Assembly: GCA_003058525.1 (NCBI GenBank)
Contig: QBVD01000016.1
Location: forward strand, 1-42,012
Source of the DNA: a gamma proteobacterium symbiont of Ctena orbiculata
Lineage (GTDB): Bacteria > Pseudomonadota > Gammaproteobacteria > Chromatiales > Chromatiaceae
Reading direction: 5' to 3'
Length of the DNA: 42,012 bases
The position numbers and the translations under genes are program-made. Each line of letters starts with the position of its first letter. Positions within the stretch are counted from its first letter, which is position 1. Positions 12,443 to 18,991 of this stretch are shown piece by piece. Below the pieces are notes generated by a model. The model searched no databases and was not told the DNA's origin. It saw only the letters and a list, made by a program, of their open reading frames with translations.

Positions 12443-12517
12443 ATGAAAAAAATTTACCTGAATTTAGACCTGAAACTCACTGAAACTAATCCTCGGGAGG
12501 TTTCAGGTGCAGCTTGA
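12443..12517 (+). CDS. 24-aa leader ORF, doubtful
   Basis: Reads MKKIYLNLDLKLTETNPREV and ends SGAA, overlapping the GTG start of the CII-like gene by 11 bp. Weak RBS. It could be a coupling leader peptide for that gene. Confidence 0.3.
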   Translation: MKKIYLNLDLKLTETNPREVSGAA

Positions 12518-12860
12518 TTTATCCTTTCAGGCCGGTCTGTTAGAGCAGTTTCCGACATTTAGGGACGTACTGAGAGCTGCGGCGTACGGATGCGGTAGAC
12601 CGTTCAAGCATATAGCTGCAGATCTCGACATGACGGCCAGCAAGCTATCACGGATGCTGGCGGATAATCCGAACGACCCTATCAATTTCCCTGCTGACAG
12701 ACTCCCGGACTTCATAGAGTCAACAGGCGATAACAGGCCTGTCATTTGGATGGCTGAGAGGTTCCTTATCGATTCAGAAACCACTCAGCGCCAGGCGGTC
12801 GCACAACTGGCTTCTCTGATGCCCCAGGTAGAGGCACTTCTGAAAGCGGTAGCGAGGTAG
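12507..12860 (+). CDS. CII-like early regulator
   Basis: 117 aa from GTG 12507, supported by GGGAGG 6 nt upstream. The HTH core is YGCGRPFKHIAADLDMTASKLSRML, followed by NFPADRLPDFIESTGDNRPVIWMAERF, the pattern of phage CII/CP76-type regulators that act in the lysogeny decision. The C-terminal helix (QLASLMPQVEALLKAV) probably oligomerises. It follows the terminator at 12393-12429 and precedes replication genes, the CII position in lambdoid phages. Confidence 0.75.
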   Translation: MQLDLSFQAGLLEQFPTFRDVLRAAAYGCGRPFKHIAADLDMTASKLSRMLADNPNDPINFPADRLPDFIESTGDNRPVIWMAERFLIDSETTQRQAVAQLASLMPQVEALLKAVAR

Positions 12861-12862
12861 TC

Positions 12863-13048
12863 ATGACCAAAACCGAAACAGTCCTATCCAAGCTCAAGCG
12901 CCGCCCGGTCCGTGGCATTACACCACTAGATTTCCCCAAAGGCTTCCGCCTCGGCGCCCGTATCCATGACCTGCGCTGCAAGGGCCACGACATTCTGACG
13001 ATCGATTCAGGTGTCGGGAAGCTGGCGCGGTATCGGTTGGCTGGATAG
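12863..13048 (+). CDS. 61-aa winged-helix protein
   Basis: Reads MTKTETVLSKLKRRPVRGIT..., with FRLGARIHDLRCKGHDILT. This is the common small phage HTH with the IHDLRxxGHxI recognition segment, found just before replication genes. The stop codon overlaps the GTG start of the O-like gene by one base. Probably DNA-binding; its target is unknown. Confidence 0.75.
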   Translation: MTKTETVLSKLKRRPVRGITPLDFPKGFRLGARIHDLRCKGHDILTIDSGVGKLARYRLAG

Positions 13049-13893
13049 TGAGCTTAGAAGCTGTGACTTGGGCATACAAACAACAGGGTCTGAAGTCGGG
13101 AGCCAAGTTCCTGCTTGTCACCCTGGGCAACTATGCCGATGAGAACAGCGAATGCTACCCAGGGATAAAAACCTTGGCAAAAGATACAGCAATGTCACCG
13201 AGGTCGGTTATCAGGGCCATCAATGAGTTGTCAGAAAGTGGCCATATCCAGACGATCATTCGGCCTGGTGAAGGCGGTGGCAGGAAGAGCAATATTTATC
13301 GCCTTGCATGCTCGAAACTGACTGAAAAGGCAAAGTGTCAATCTGACACATTGGGGGGGCAAAGTGCCAATTTGTCAGGGGGGCAATGTGACAATCTGTC
13401 CAGGCAAAGTGCCAATTTGTCCAGGCAAAGTGCCAAATTGTCACCCAAACCATCAGAAGAACCTAAAGAAGAACCTAAAGATAAGAATATCTGTAGTCGG
13501 CAAAAGAAGCCGACCACAGCAAAGCAAAAGCCAGCCAATCCCGAGGACCTCGAGTTGGCAATGTGGATATGGGGCCTTATTGACGGCCTGGCTCCAGGTC
13601 AGAAAAAACCAAATTTCAATACTTGGGCTGATGACATTCGGAAGATGCGTGAGATAGACAAGCGAACGCATGATGACATCAAGGCGGTGTTTGAGTGGGC
13701 GCACAATGATAGCTTCTGGAAAACCAATATTCGATCCCCGTCAAAGTTGCGGGAAAAATTCGACGGACTGAACACGAAAAGGCTAAATGCACGACAGAGG
13801 AACGGACATGGAAAAAGCACAGAATCTTTTGCAGAAAAAAATTACGAAGATGGCGCAAGACTCGGGGTGCTCGCTCAATTCAGACAAAGCTGA
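13048..13893 (+). CDS. replication initiator, O-like, with internal iterons
   Basis: 281 aa from GTG 13048. The N-terminus is an HTH_36 winged helix (FLLVTLGNYADENSECYPGIKTLA, MSPRSVIRAINELSESGHI). A repetitive Gln/Ser/Asn/Leu linker (residues ~95-130) is the translation of five DNA iterons. The C-terminal domain (LAMWIWGLIDGL..., IKAVFEWAHNDSFW) probably contacts the helicase loader encoded next. As in lambda O, the origin appears to lie inside the gene. Confidence 0.88.
   Translation: MSLEAVTWAYKQQGLKSGAKFLLVTLGNYADENSECYPGIKTLAKDTAMSPRSVIRAINELSESGHIQTIIRPGEGGGRKSNIYRLACSKLTEKAKCQSDTLGGQSANLSGGQCDNLSRQSANLSRQSAKLSPKPSEEPKEEPKDKNICSRQKKPTTAKQKPANPEDLELAMWIWGLIDGLAPGQKKPNFNTWADDIRKMREIDKRTHDDIKAVFEWAHNDSFWKTNIRSPSKLREKFDGLNTKRLNARQRNGHGKSTESFAEKNYEDGARLGVLAQFRQS
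13331..13442 (+). repeat. five 17-bp iterons, probable replication origin
   Basis: Copies at 13331-13347, 13360-13376, 13384-13400, 13405-13421 and 13426-13442. Consensus CAAAGTGCCAATTTGTC; copies 2 and 4 are identical, 5 has one change, 1 and 3 diverge more. Spacings are 29, 24, 21 and 21 bp, so the last three are in helical phase. G-tracts separate the first three copies. Located inside the initiator gene like lambda ori. Confidence 0.85.
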
Positions 13894-14563
13894 CTTCGAT
13901 TCAGTCAGGCGCCGTGATGCTGAACAGGCAGAGAAGGAACGCCAGGAGGCCAGACAGCGAGATCTTGAGAAAGCGTTGAATCGCGCTGGGATTCCTGAGC
14001 GGTTCGCTGGCAAGACCTTCGCTACCTACCAGAACCTCGGGACGAGTCAAAAAGTTGCGAGGTCTACCTGCGAGCTATACGCGGACCAGTTTAGGGCCAT
14101 GAAGGGAAATGGTGTTTGCATGATCCTGACCGGATCACCAGGCACGGGCAAGACACACCTTGCGGTCTCTGTTCTGCGCAATGTGATTGATTCCGGCAAC
14201 ACCGGACTATTCGTTTCAGTTTCTGAAATGCTGCGGAAGATCAGGAACACATACGCCAAGGGCTCGAAGCAGACAGAGGAGGAGGCATTCAGCATGTTCG
14301 TCAAACCGACTTTGCTGGTACTCGATGAGGTTGGTGTCGCGATTGGCGACGAGGAGAAGCGCAAGGCAATGGTATTTGATGTCCTGAATGCCAGATACAA
14401 CGCCCTCCGTCCCACGATCATTATCGGGAATCTCACAGTGGAAGAAATGCAGTCGTATCTCGGTGAGCGCGTATGGGATCGGTTGATGGAGGGAGGTTCG
14501 CCTGTAGTCGCGTTCACGGGTGAGAGTTACCGGCAGAGAGCGCCGGTCAAGGAAGCTGGATGA
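13808..14563 (+). CDS. DnaC-type helicase loader ATPase
   Basis: 251 aa. Walker A GSPGTGKT (residues ~109-116), Walker B LLVLDE (~169-174), and C-terminal Arg-rich motifs (WDRLMEGG, SYRQRAPV) as in DnaC/DnaI. ATG 13808 is chosen because GAGG lies 7 nt upstream; the frame is open from 13787. Overlaps the initiator gene by 86 bp. It should load host DnaB at the iteron origin. The acidic/basic coiled N-terminus (residues 30-60) probably binds DnaB or the initiator. Confidence 0.92.
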   Translation: MEKAQNLLQKKITKMAQDSGCSLNSDKADFDSVRRRDAEQAEKERQEARQRDLEKALNRAGIPERFAGKTFATYQNLGTSQKVARSTCELYADQFRAMKGNGVCMILTGSPGTGKTHLAVSVLRNVIDSGNTGLFVSVSEMLRKIRNTYAKGSKQTEEEAFSMFVKPTLLVLDEVGVAIGDEEKRKAMVFDVLNARYNALRPTIIIGNLTVEEMQSYLGERVWDRLMEGGSPVVAFTGESYRQRAPVKEAG

Positions 14564-14796
14564 TCATTCGCTCCAATGTCGGCAAGCGAGCATTTGCGGA
14601 ATGGCTCAGTGTGAATGACACAGAGTTCCTTGGCGCACTGACAGGGCTGAGCAAAGATTTCGGGCCGTTCAATGAGGTCACGTACAGGCACAGCGATCAG
14701 CACAAGCAAAACGATTTGATTGATCATATGACAGCGGCGAGAGAAAAAGCGGCAGCCACGGCATTTCAGAATTCCAGGGCTGCGTTGGAGAGATAG
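14560..14796 (+). CDS. 78-aa hypothetical protein
   Basis: Begins MIIRSNVGKRAFAEWLSVND; polar and helical, with a His/Asp/Gln-rich centre. Start overlaps the helicase-loader stop (ATGA), and AAGGA provides an RBS, so it is coupled to replication genes. No family recognised. Confidence 0.68.
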   Translation: MIIRSNVGKRAFAEWLSVNDTEFLGALTGLSKDFGPFNEVTYRHSDQHKQNDLIDHMTAAREKAAATAFQNSRAALER

Positions 14797-14841
14797 ACTT
14801 AACGCCCAGCTAACCAGCGCTGAGCGAACGAGGACTTGAAT
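14797..14841 (+). repeat. boundary element A
   Basis: Contains TTAACGCCCAG and the palindrome CAGCGCTG, then AGCGAACGAGGA, which acts as the RBS. It shares AGCTAACCAGC with element B and the TTAACGCC-AG start with the element at 18252. One of a family of stem-loop spacers between right-arm cassettes. Confidence 0.5.
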
Positions 14842-15120
14842 ATGAGCACGTATGGCGAGGAGCAAGATAGAAGAGCGAAACGTAGACGCGAAGCGTCTGA
14901 GTTGAGCGGCTTGTTATCTGGCGATTCACGCAAACCGAAGTTTGGAGAGTGGGTGCGCGGGATTTGGGCCAGTGAAGACAATCCAATTCGTGACGGCATG
15001 TACGTTGAGACGATACGCCGAAGAGGGAGGATGAACCCAGGAACCTTTTACCGGCTGACAGATGGCAAAGGGAAGTATTGGGAGTACCAGGCAGCAGACA
15101 CGCTGTACTTAGACAGATAA
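14842..15120 (+). CDS. 92-aa basic hypothetical protein
   Basis: Begins MSTYGEEQDRRAKRRREASE, a highly charged N-terminal helix, then a small beta domain (EWVRGIWASEDNPIRDGMYV, FYRLTDGKGKYWEYQ) that looks SH3- or Tudor-like. ATG 14842 follows GAGGAC. Function unknown; the basic helix may bind nucleic acid. Confidence 0.68.
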   Translation: MSTYGEEQDRRAKRRREASELSGLLSGDSRKPKFGEWVRGIWASEDNPIRDGMYVETIRRRGRMNPGTFYRLTDGKGKYWEYQAADTLYLDR

Positions 15121-15168
15121 CAAAGAGCTAACCAGCTCTGTCTGGTTAGCGGACTGTTAACTAATTTG
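15121..15168 (+). repeat. boundary element B with two exclusive hairpins
   Basis: GCTAACCAG-CTCTGT-CTGGTTAGC (15127-15150) is a perfect 9-bp stem. The overlapping AGAGCT-AACC-AGCTCT uses the same left segment, so only one can form. It lies directly after a stop codon; the following 15169-15232 is a purine-rich leader ending in AGAGGAAAGAGGC. Looks like an attenuator or RNA-processing site. Confidence 0.55.
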
Positions 15169-15232
15169 CTTGGTTGGCATCAAGCAGGGGAGGCAGGAAG
15201 TCTCCCCGACCTAACACAGAGAGGAAAGAGGC

Positions 15233-15580
15233 ATGAAAACAGTACAATACGAAAGAAAGCTACCACCCCACGGCGGGAGTCCTCAGATACCAGACCATAT
15301 CAGGAAAGAGATATACACAGCCAGGCAGGAGGGCGTAATGGTCAAAACGATTGCCGAGCAATATGGCATATGCAGGCCCACGGTCAGGCGGATCTTGAAT
15401 GAGGAGAAAGCAAAGCAGGCAAGACGCATAGGCCCACTCGGCGCAACCCACGTAATCGGCCATACCTGGTACAAGATCAAGGGCAACCTGGTTTTCTATT
15501 GGTGGAGCGAAATGCAGGAATGGTGGCGATCGACGATAACGCCATCTGAACTGAGACGGGATGGGGAGAGGGTTGTTTAA
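15233..15580 (+). CDS. HTH (resolvase-type) DNA-binding protein
   Basis: 115 aa. A helix-turn-helix at about 28-55 (TARQEGVMVKTIAEQYGICRPTVRRIL) is of the Hin/transposase type. The C-terminal part (YKIKGNLVFYWWSEMQEWW) is Trp-rich and beta-like. Good RBS (AGAGGAAAGAGGC). Without a catalytic domain it is probably a regulator. No exact family recognised. Confidence 0.72.
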   Translation: MKTVQYERKLPPHGGSPQIPDHIRKEIYTARQEGVMVKTIAEQYGICRPTVRRILNEEKAKQARRIGPLGATHVIGHTWYKIKGNLVFYWWSEMQEWWRSTITPSELRRDGERVV

Positions 15581-15627
15581 CGAATTGAAGCCAGCGGCCC
15601 TGACCGCTGAGCTGGATGGTTAAATAC
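15578..15627 (+). repeat. boundary element C
   Basis: Begins with the stop codon TTTAACG and contains stem AGC-CAGCGG / CCGCTG-(A)-GCT with one bulged A, then GGTTAAAT. The outer GTTTAAC / GTTAAAT pair is nearly complementary. It resembles a short attC-like or hairpin boundary and belongs to the same spacer family. Confidence 0.5.
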
Positions 15628-15637
15628 GGGGAAAATT

Positions 15638-15979
15638 ATGTCTTTGAGATTTGACGAATTGAGAACTGCCAACGCTAACCGTGGCCTTGAGTGGTGCGGC
15701 AAGAAAACCGGCATTGAGGATATGGAATTCTGTGCCATTGAATTAGGTGGAGAGTCGGGAGAGGCTCTTGATGCGGTCAAAAAGTACCTCCGATTTCTGA
15801 ATGGCTGGAAAGGCGGAGTTGAGCAAGAGCAGGCCGTTGACGCCATAGCGAAAGAATTAGCGGATGTGGTGATCTGCGCAGACCGTCTAGCGGAATCCCT
15901 TGGCATTGATCTTGGGGACGCCGTAAAGCGGAAGTTCAATATCACATCTGATCGTTACAGTCTATCGGTGAAGTTATGA
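15638..15979 (+). CDS. MazG-like nucleotide pyrophosphohydrolase
   Basis: 113 aa. All-alpha NTP-PPase pattern: CAIELGGESGEALDAVKKYL, then ELADVVICADRLAESLGIDL, giving the ExxE...ExxD metal site. The family hydrolyses NTPs, including (p)ppGpp or modified nucleotides. Single-domain phage MazG may relieve starvation signalling or sanitise pools. Starts after element C; overlaps the next gene by ATGA. Confidence 0.88.
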   Translation: MSLRFDELRTANANRGLEWCGKKTGIEDMEFCAIELGGESGEALDAVKKYLRFLNGWKGGVEQEQAVDAIAKELADVVICADRLAESLGIDLGDAVKRKFNITSDRYSLSVKL

Positions 15980-16221
15980 ATCAGACAAAAATTGAATCCA
16001 TGATCGAGGTGTTTTTTAACTACCTCTCAGGCTTCATTTTGGCCTATCTGGTTTATGCAATCATAGTCATCCCAACTCCCTGGCTCAAGGATTCAGCTTT
16101 TTGGGTGACCACACTATTCACCGTGGTGAGTGTGATCAGATCTTATCTATGGCGTCGATTCTTTAACGCTGGTCTGCATAAGGTGGTGCACCGACTGGTG
16201 ACCAGTTGGGCGAGTATTTAA
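15976..16221 (+). CDS. DUF7220-type membrane protein
   Basis: 81 aa, two membrane spans (about 18-35 and 43-58) and a basic C-terminus SYLWRRFFNAGLHKVVHRLV. The start MNQTKIESMIE and the RSYxWRRFFN signature match the small phage/prophage protein family I know as DUF7220, whose role is unknown. Coupled to MazG by an ATGA overlap. Family label is from memory of the pattern. Confidence 0.75.
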   Translation: MNQTKIESMIEVFFNYLSGFILAYLVYAIIVIPTPWLKDSAFWVTTLFTVVSVIRSYLWRRFFNAGLHKVVHRLVTSWASI

Positions 16222-16228
16222 CAGGTGC

Positions 16229-16249
16229 TATAGGGAATGTTTCCCGATA
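16229..16249 (+). promoter_or_regulatory. palindromic leader element, copy 2
   Basis: TATAGGGAA-TG-TTTCCCGATA is a near-perfect palindrome, followed by ACTACCC. It shares a 15-bp core with 3136-3150. In gene orientation it lies about 64 bp before the NinB-like start, as copy 1 does before 3082; the RBS stretch GATAGAGAAAGG is also shared. It makes a better hairpin than copy 1. Confidence 0.6.
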
Positions 16250-16299
16250 ACTACCCAACCAGTTTATAGGGTTATATAGGCAGATAGAGAAAGGCTAAA

Positions 16300-16725
16300 G
16301 TGAGACACGAAATCATCCTAAACAAGCAGGGAAAGGAACGCGTAGTAAGCTGGTTAGCCGAACTTAATGCAGATGGTAGGTATTTGCTAGAAGTCCGCCC
16401 TAACAAGCTCACGCGAAGCTTGGCCCAAAACAGGCTTAGCTGGATGTGGTATCGGGAAATAGCCGACTTCCTGACCGACAACAGCGACCAGACGATATCA
16501 GACACGGATGTTCATGACTGGTTGGTGGATGAGTTCTTGCCCAAGAAGGTGGTTGAGATAGACGGCAAGCCAAAGGTCCGGCAAGTGGGGACCAGCGGCT
16601 TGAAGGTAAACGAGATGAGCGAGTTTCTGGAAAAGGTGGATGTTTGGGCGGCACAGCGTCAAATACAACTCACCCACCCTGATATCTACGGCGTGGCTAT
16701 GGGAAGCGAGCATGGCAGGAATTAA
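16300..16725 (+). CDS. ninB: NinB/Orf-type recombination mediator
   Basis: 141 aa from GTG 16300 with AGAAAGG upstream. KLTRSLAQNRLSWMWYREIADFL and DVHDWLVDEFLPKKVVEIDGK are characteristic of lambda NinB (Orf), a ssDNA-binding recombination mediator that can substitute for RecFOR. The C-terminus (LTHPDIYG) is also typical. Followed closely by NinG, as in nin regions. Confidence 0.88.
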   Translation: MRHEIILNKQGKERVVSWLAELNADGRYLLEVRPNKLTRSLAQNRLSWMWYREIADFLTDNSDQTISDTDVHDWLVDEFLPKKVVEIDGKPKVRQVGTSGLKVNEMSEFLEKVDVWAAQRQIQLTHPDIYGVAMGSEHGRN

Positions 16726-17134
16726 GCTCAAGCCAGCTGATACTTGGTTTTCTAAATGCATACGGGAGAGGGCTGGGTGGATATGTGAGGTATGCAACAA
16801 ACAGTACGAGGAGAATTCACAGGGCCTTCACTGTTCGCACTTCTGGAGCCGCAGGCATAGAGCCACCAGGTGGGACGCTGACAACGCTGCTGCGCATTGT
16901 TTCGGATGTCACCAGAGACTAGGTGGGAATCCTATTGAGTTCGCGGACTGGATAGAACAGCACCTTGGAGAAGCGAGAATGGAAATCGTGAGGGGTAAGG
17001 CTATGTCAATCGTCAAAATCCCAAAGTCCGAGGAAAAGGACATAGCTAAGTACTACAGGGAGGAGTACGAAAGAATGCGAAAACTTAGAGCTGAAGGGGT
17101 AACGGGCAGGATAGAGTTTGAGAGTTATTTTTAA
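16712..17134 (+). CDS. ninG: NinG/Rap-like recombination nuclease
   Basis: 140 aa. Zinc motifs C25/C28 (WICEVC) and C63/C66 (HCFGC) frame LHCSHFWSRRHRATRWDADN, matching NinG (Rap), a Holliday-junction/D-loop structure-specific nuclease of the HNH-like type. ATG 16712 overlaps ninB by 14 bp; an upstream extension to 16640 lies inside ninB and is rejected. The pair would process recombination intermediates made by Exo and ERF. Confidence 0.86.
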   Translation: MAGIKLKPADTWFSKCIRERAGWICEVCNKQYEENSQGLHCSHFWSRRHRATRWDADNAAAHCFGCHQRLGGNPIEFADWIEQHLGEARMEIVRGKAMSIVKIPKSEEKDIAKYYREEYERMRKLRAEGVTGRIEFESYF

Positions 17135-17142
17135 CACCAATT

Positions 17143-17373
17143 ATGCCTAAAGTGACAGAAATAGTACCTGACGATATGCCTGACTGGGCTAAAAAAGCTT
17201 TTGATGACGGTCAATTTTTTAATAAGGCCTGCAAAGCCATGAACAGCCTAGAAGAGATTAGGGAGATATATGCGGGGATGGATGGGTTTATTCCGAAGAC
17301 TGCACCCGAAGCATACCAAGAACGCATAATTCGCCAGATGTACCAATGTGCAATTGATGGCATTGAGACATAA
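17143..17373 (+). CDS. 76-aa hypothetical protein
   Basis: Begins MPKVTEIVPDDMPDWAKKAFDDGQFF; helical and acidic, ending YQCAIDGIET. No strong RBS; only 8 bp after ninG, so it is probably coupled. Its last 26 bp overlap an open extension of the next frame that is not used. Function unknown. Confidence 0.6.
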   Translation: MPKVTEIVPDDMPDWAKKAFDDGQFFNKACKAMNSLEEIREIYAGMDGFIPKTAPEAYQERIIRQMYQCAIDGIET

Positions 17374-17398
17374 CGTACCAGCATACCCGGAGCGCGAA

Positions 17399-17710
17399 AT
17401 GAGCAAATCAGAACTGAAGAGAAAGAACGTACTACAGGGTAAACCAATGATGGAAGGCATCGATGAGGGTAGCGCTTCCGCTGTTGATGCGCTAGTTATA
17501 TTTTGCCCTGACTGTAAAGGCGAGGGCGAGGTATATAGAGGCCAATCGCACCCTGATGATGAAGGCTACGAAGATTGTAGACTTTGCAATGGTAAAGGGA
17601 AATTTAACCCGTTTGAAAGAATACGGGAACTGCTGATTCAGTGCGATGCGGCTGAGGGGCATTACTATTCTGTCCTTGGTAAGGCACAAGAGGCTGGAAT
17701 AGAAACATAA
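17399..17710 (+). CDS. 103-aa protein with DnaJ-like zinc knuckles
   Basis: Two CxxCxGxG-type motifs (CPDCKGEG and CRLCNGKG) about 25 residues apart form one zinc-binding module as in DnaJ. The remainder is helical (FERIRELLIQCDAAEGHYYSVL). ATG 17399 has GGAGCG upstream; the longer frame from 17348 overlaps the preceding gene. Similar knuckle proteins occur in nin regions; role unknown. Confidence 0.7.
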   Translation: MSKSELKRKNVLQGKPMMEGIDEGSASAVDALVIFCPDCKGEGEVYRGQSHPDDEGYEDCRLCNGKGKFNPFERIRELLIQCDAAEGHYYSVLGKAQEAGIET

Positions 17711-17768
17711 CGGCCTAGCTCAAATGTGAGCGAAGCGAATATTTTGCAGCATCTGGTTAAGAGGCGAA
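17711..17768 (+). repeat. boundary element F
   Basis: Follows stop TAA directly: ATAACGGCCTAG, stem GCTCA-AATG-TGAGC (17718-17731), AGCGAAGCGAA, then GGTTAAGAGG as RBS. The start and the AGCGAA motif match elements at 14797 and 18252. A shorter relative (ATAACG...GGAGCGCGAA) fills 17371-17398. Confidence 0.45.
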
Positions 17769-18254
17769 ATGGCAGAACACGAAAACAGTATTGGCGCTAG
17801 TGATGACTGGTACACACCGCCAGACATGCTTGATGCATTGGGCGAAGTGTTTGATCTAGACCCATGCTCTCCAGGTGCGGGGCATTGGGTGCCAGCTAAA
17901 AGCGTGTACACGAAGCAAGATAACGGGCTTGAGCAACCGTGGCATGGGTTCGTTTGGATGAACCCGCCTTTTGGCGGAAGAAACGGCCATGTACCGTGGC
18001 TGAGAAAGTTTCTTGAACATGCAGACGGCATTGCAGTAGTCAGGGCGTACACCTCCGCAGGGTGGTTCCATGACTGGGCGGTTCACGCCGACGCGATGTT
18101 ATTTCCGAGGGGCAAAACCAAGTTTGTTCGCCCTGACGGTTCGATAGGTACAGCGCCTGGCCATGGAGTTGTTTTGCTGGGCATGGGGCAACGCGCAAAA
18201 TCCGCGTTGCGGAACTCAGGGCTGGGTCTCTATGTAGATCTGAAAGCCTCTTAA
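17769..18254 (+). CDS. phage N6-adenine DNA methyltransferase (Dam type)
   Basis: 161 aa. SDDWYTPPDMLDAL at residues 11-24 and the catalytic NPPF at 65-68 (VWMNPPFGG) mark the small phage Dam family (PF05869). It has the single-domain length usual for phage enzymes. It would methylate adenine, protecting phage DNA from host nucleases. RBS AAGAGG. Flanked on both sides by boundary elements, so it looks like an exchangeable cassette. Confidence 0.9.
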   Translation: MAEHENSIGASDDWYTPPDMLDALGEVFDLDPCSPGAGHWVPAKSVYTKQDNGLEQPWHGFVWMNPPFGGRNGHVPWLRKFLEHADGIAVVRAYTSAGWFHDWAVHADAMLFPRGKTKFVRPDGSIGTAPGHGVVLLGMGQRAKSALRNSGLGLYVDLKAS

Positions 18255-18297
18255 CGCCTAGTTCGCTGGCCAAAGGTCCAGCGCAACGGAGAGTTAA
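18252..18297 (+). repeat. boundary element G
   Basis: TTAACGCCTAG, then CGCTGGCC-AAA-GG(T)CCAGCG, a strong stem with one bulged T, then CAACGGAGAGTTAA. The first TAA is the Dam stop and the last bases supply the RBS for ATG 18298. Clearest member of the spacer family. Confidence 0.55.
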
Positions 18298-18555
18298 ATG
18301 GATAACGTAATCCAATTAAAAGCAACAGCAGAGCCACCAGACGAAACAACTCAGCTTATCAGCTTCCTGAGATATGAGGCTGTGACCGGCGTGGAGCAGA
18401 TCCAGGCCAGCAACGGCGACGGCATTTCTTTGGACAGCATCAACGCCCTGATCTGTGCAGCTGTGGATATCGCCCTGAACTCGGACTCAAAAACCAGGGA
18501 ACGGGCGTCGGAGTGGCTTGGGGGTGTGGCGGAGAGGTTGGGGGAGGAGGCTTAG
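18298..18555 (+). CDS. 85-aa hypothetical protein
   Basis: Begins MDNVIQLKATAEPPDETTQL; acidic and helical throughout, with two Cys-free amphipathic helices (TQLISFLRYEAVTGVEQI; ALICAAVDIALN). RBS GGAGAG. No family recognised. It could be a small late regulator, but no sequence supports that directly. Confidence 0.6.
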   Translation: MDNVIQLKATAEPPDETTQLISFLRYEAVTGVEQIQASNGDGISLDSINALICAAVDIALNSDSKTRERASEWLGGVAERLGEEA

Positions 18556-18562
18556 CTAAACC

Positions 18563-18991
18563 GTGAAACGCCGGTGGACTGCAGAAGAGGATGAATTCAT
18601 CTGTGCTCACTACCAGGCGTATGGCCTACAGTGGGTAGCAGACCGTATGCCAGAGAGGACAAGGGGTGGGGTTGCCAAGCGTGCGGGGCAACTCGGCGTC
18701 AATGGAATTGATTGGACAGGCGCCGAAGATTACGTGATCAGGACATGCTACCGGCATTTTGGGGCGGCCTACTGCCGGCAGTACATGCCGCGGCGGTCAG
18801 AGGTAGCGATCATGACCAGAGCCAGGAGGATAGGCGTAGCACGGGATCGGAAGAAGAGTAAGAAGACTATGCCGGGCCACGACGAGATCGGCTGTCAGCA
18901 GGCGGCGATCAAAACAGGGTGGATGAATCCACCAGAAGATCTGCCAGAAGGGTTTTTTGAGATTGAGGTGAAGAGTGAGCGCGTTGGGTAA
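18563..18991 (+). CDS. two-repeat Myb/SANT-like DNA-binding protein
   Basis: 142 aa from GTG 18563. Repeat 1: RRWTAEEDEFICAHYQAYGLQWVADRM; repeat 2: IDWTGAEDYVIRTCYRHFGAAYCRQYM. Each has the W..(A/G)EDE/ED...Y pattern and a following basic helix (VAKRAGQLG, IMTRARRIG). It lies just before the terminase genes, the place of the late regulator Q in lambdoid phages, so a late-gene regulator is possible (inference). Overlaps the terminase small subunit by 17 bp. Confidence 0.68.
   Translation: MKRRWTAEEDEFICAHYQAYGLQWVADRMPERTRGGVAKRAGQLGVNGIDWTGAEDYVIRTCYRHFGAAYCRQYMPRRSEVAIMTRARRIGVARDRKKSKKTMPGHDEIGCQQAAIKTGWMNPPEDLPEGFFEIEVKSERVG

Noticed and set aside
13331-13442. CRISPR-like direct repeats
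   Set aside because: Spacers are only 4-12 bp, the repeats lie inside an open coding frame, and no cas genes are present; they fit origin iterons.
16640-16711. 24-residue N-terminal extension of the NinG-like protein
   Set aside because: It lies within ninB and precedes the conserved family start; no RBS.
14797-18297. A true integron cassette array
   Set aside because: No integrase of the IntI type; the arms of most spacers are not complementary as attC requires; several genes overlap without spacers. Kept only as a hypothesis in the findings.
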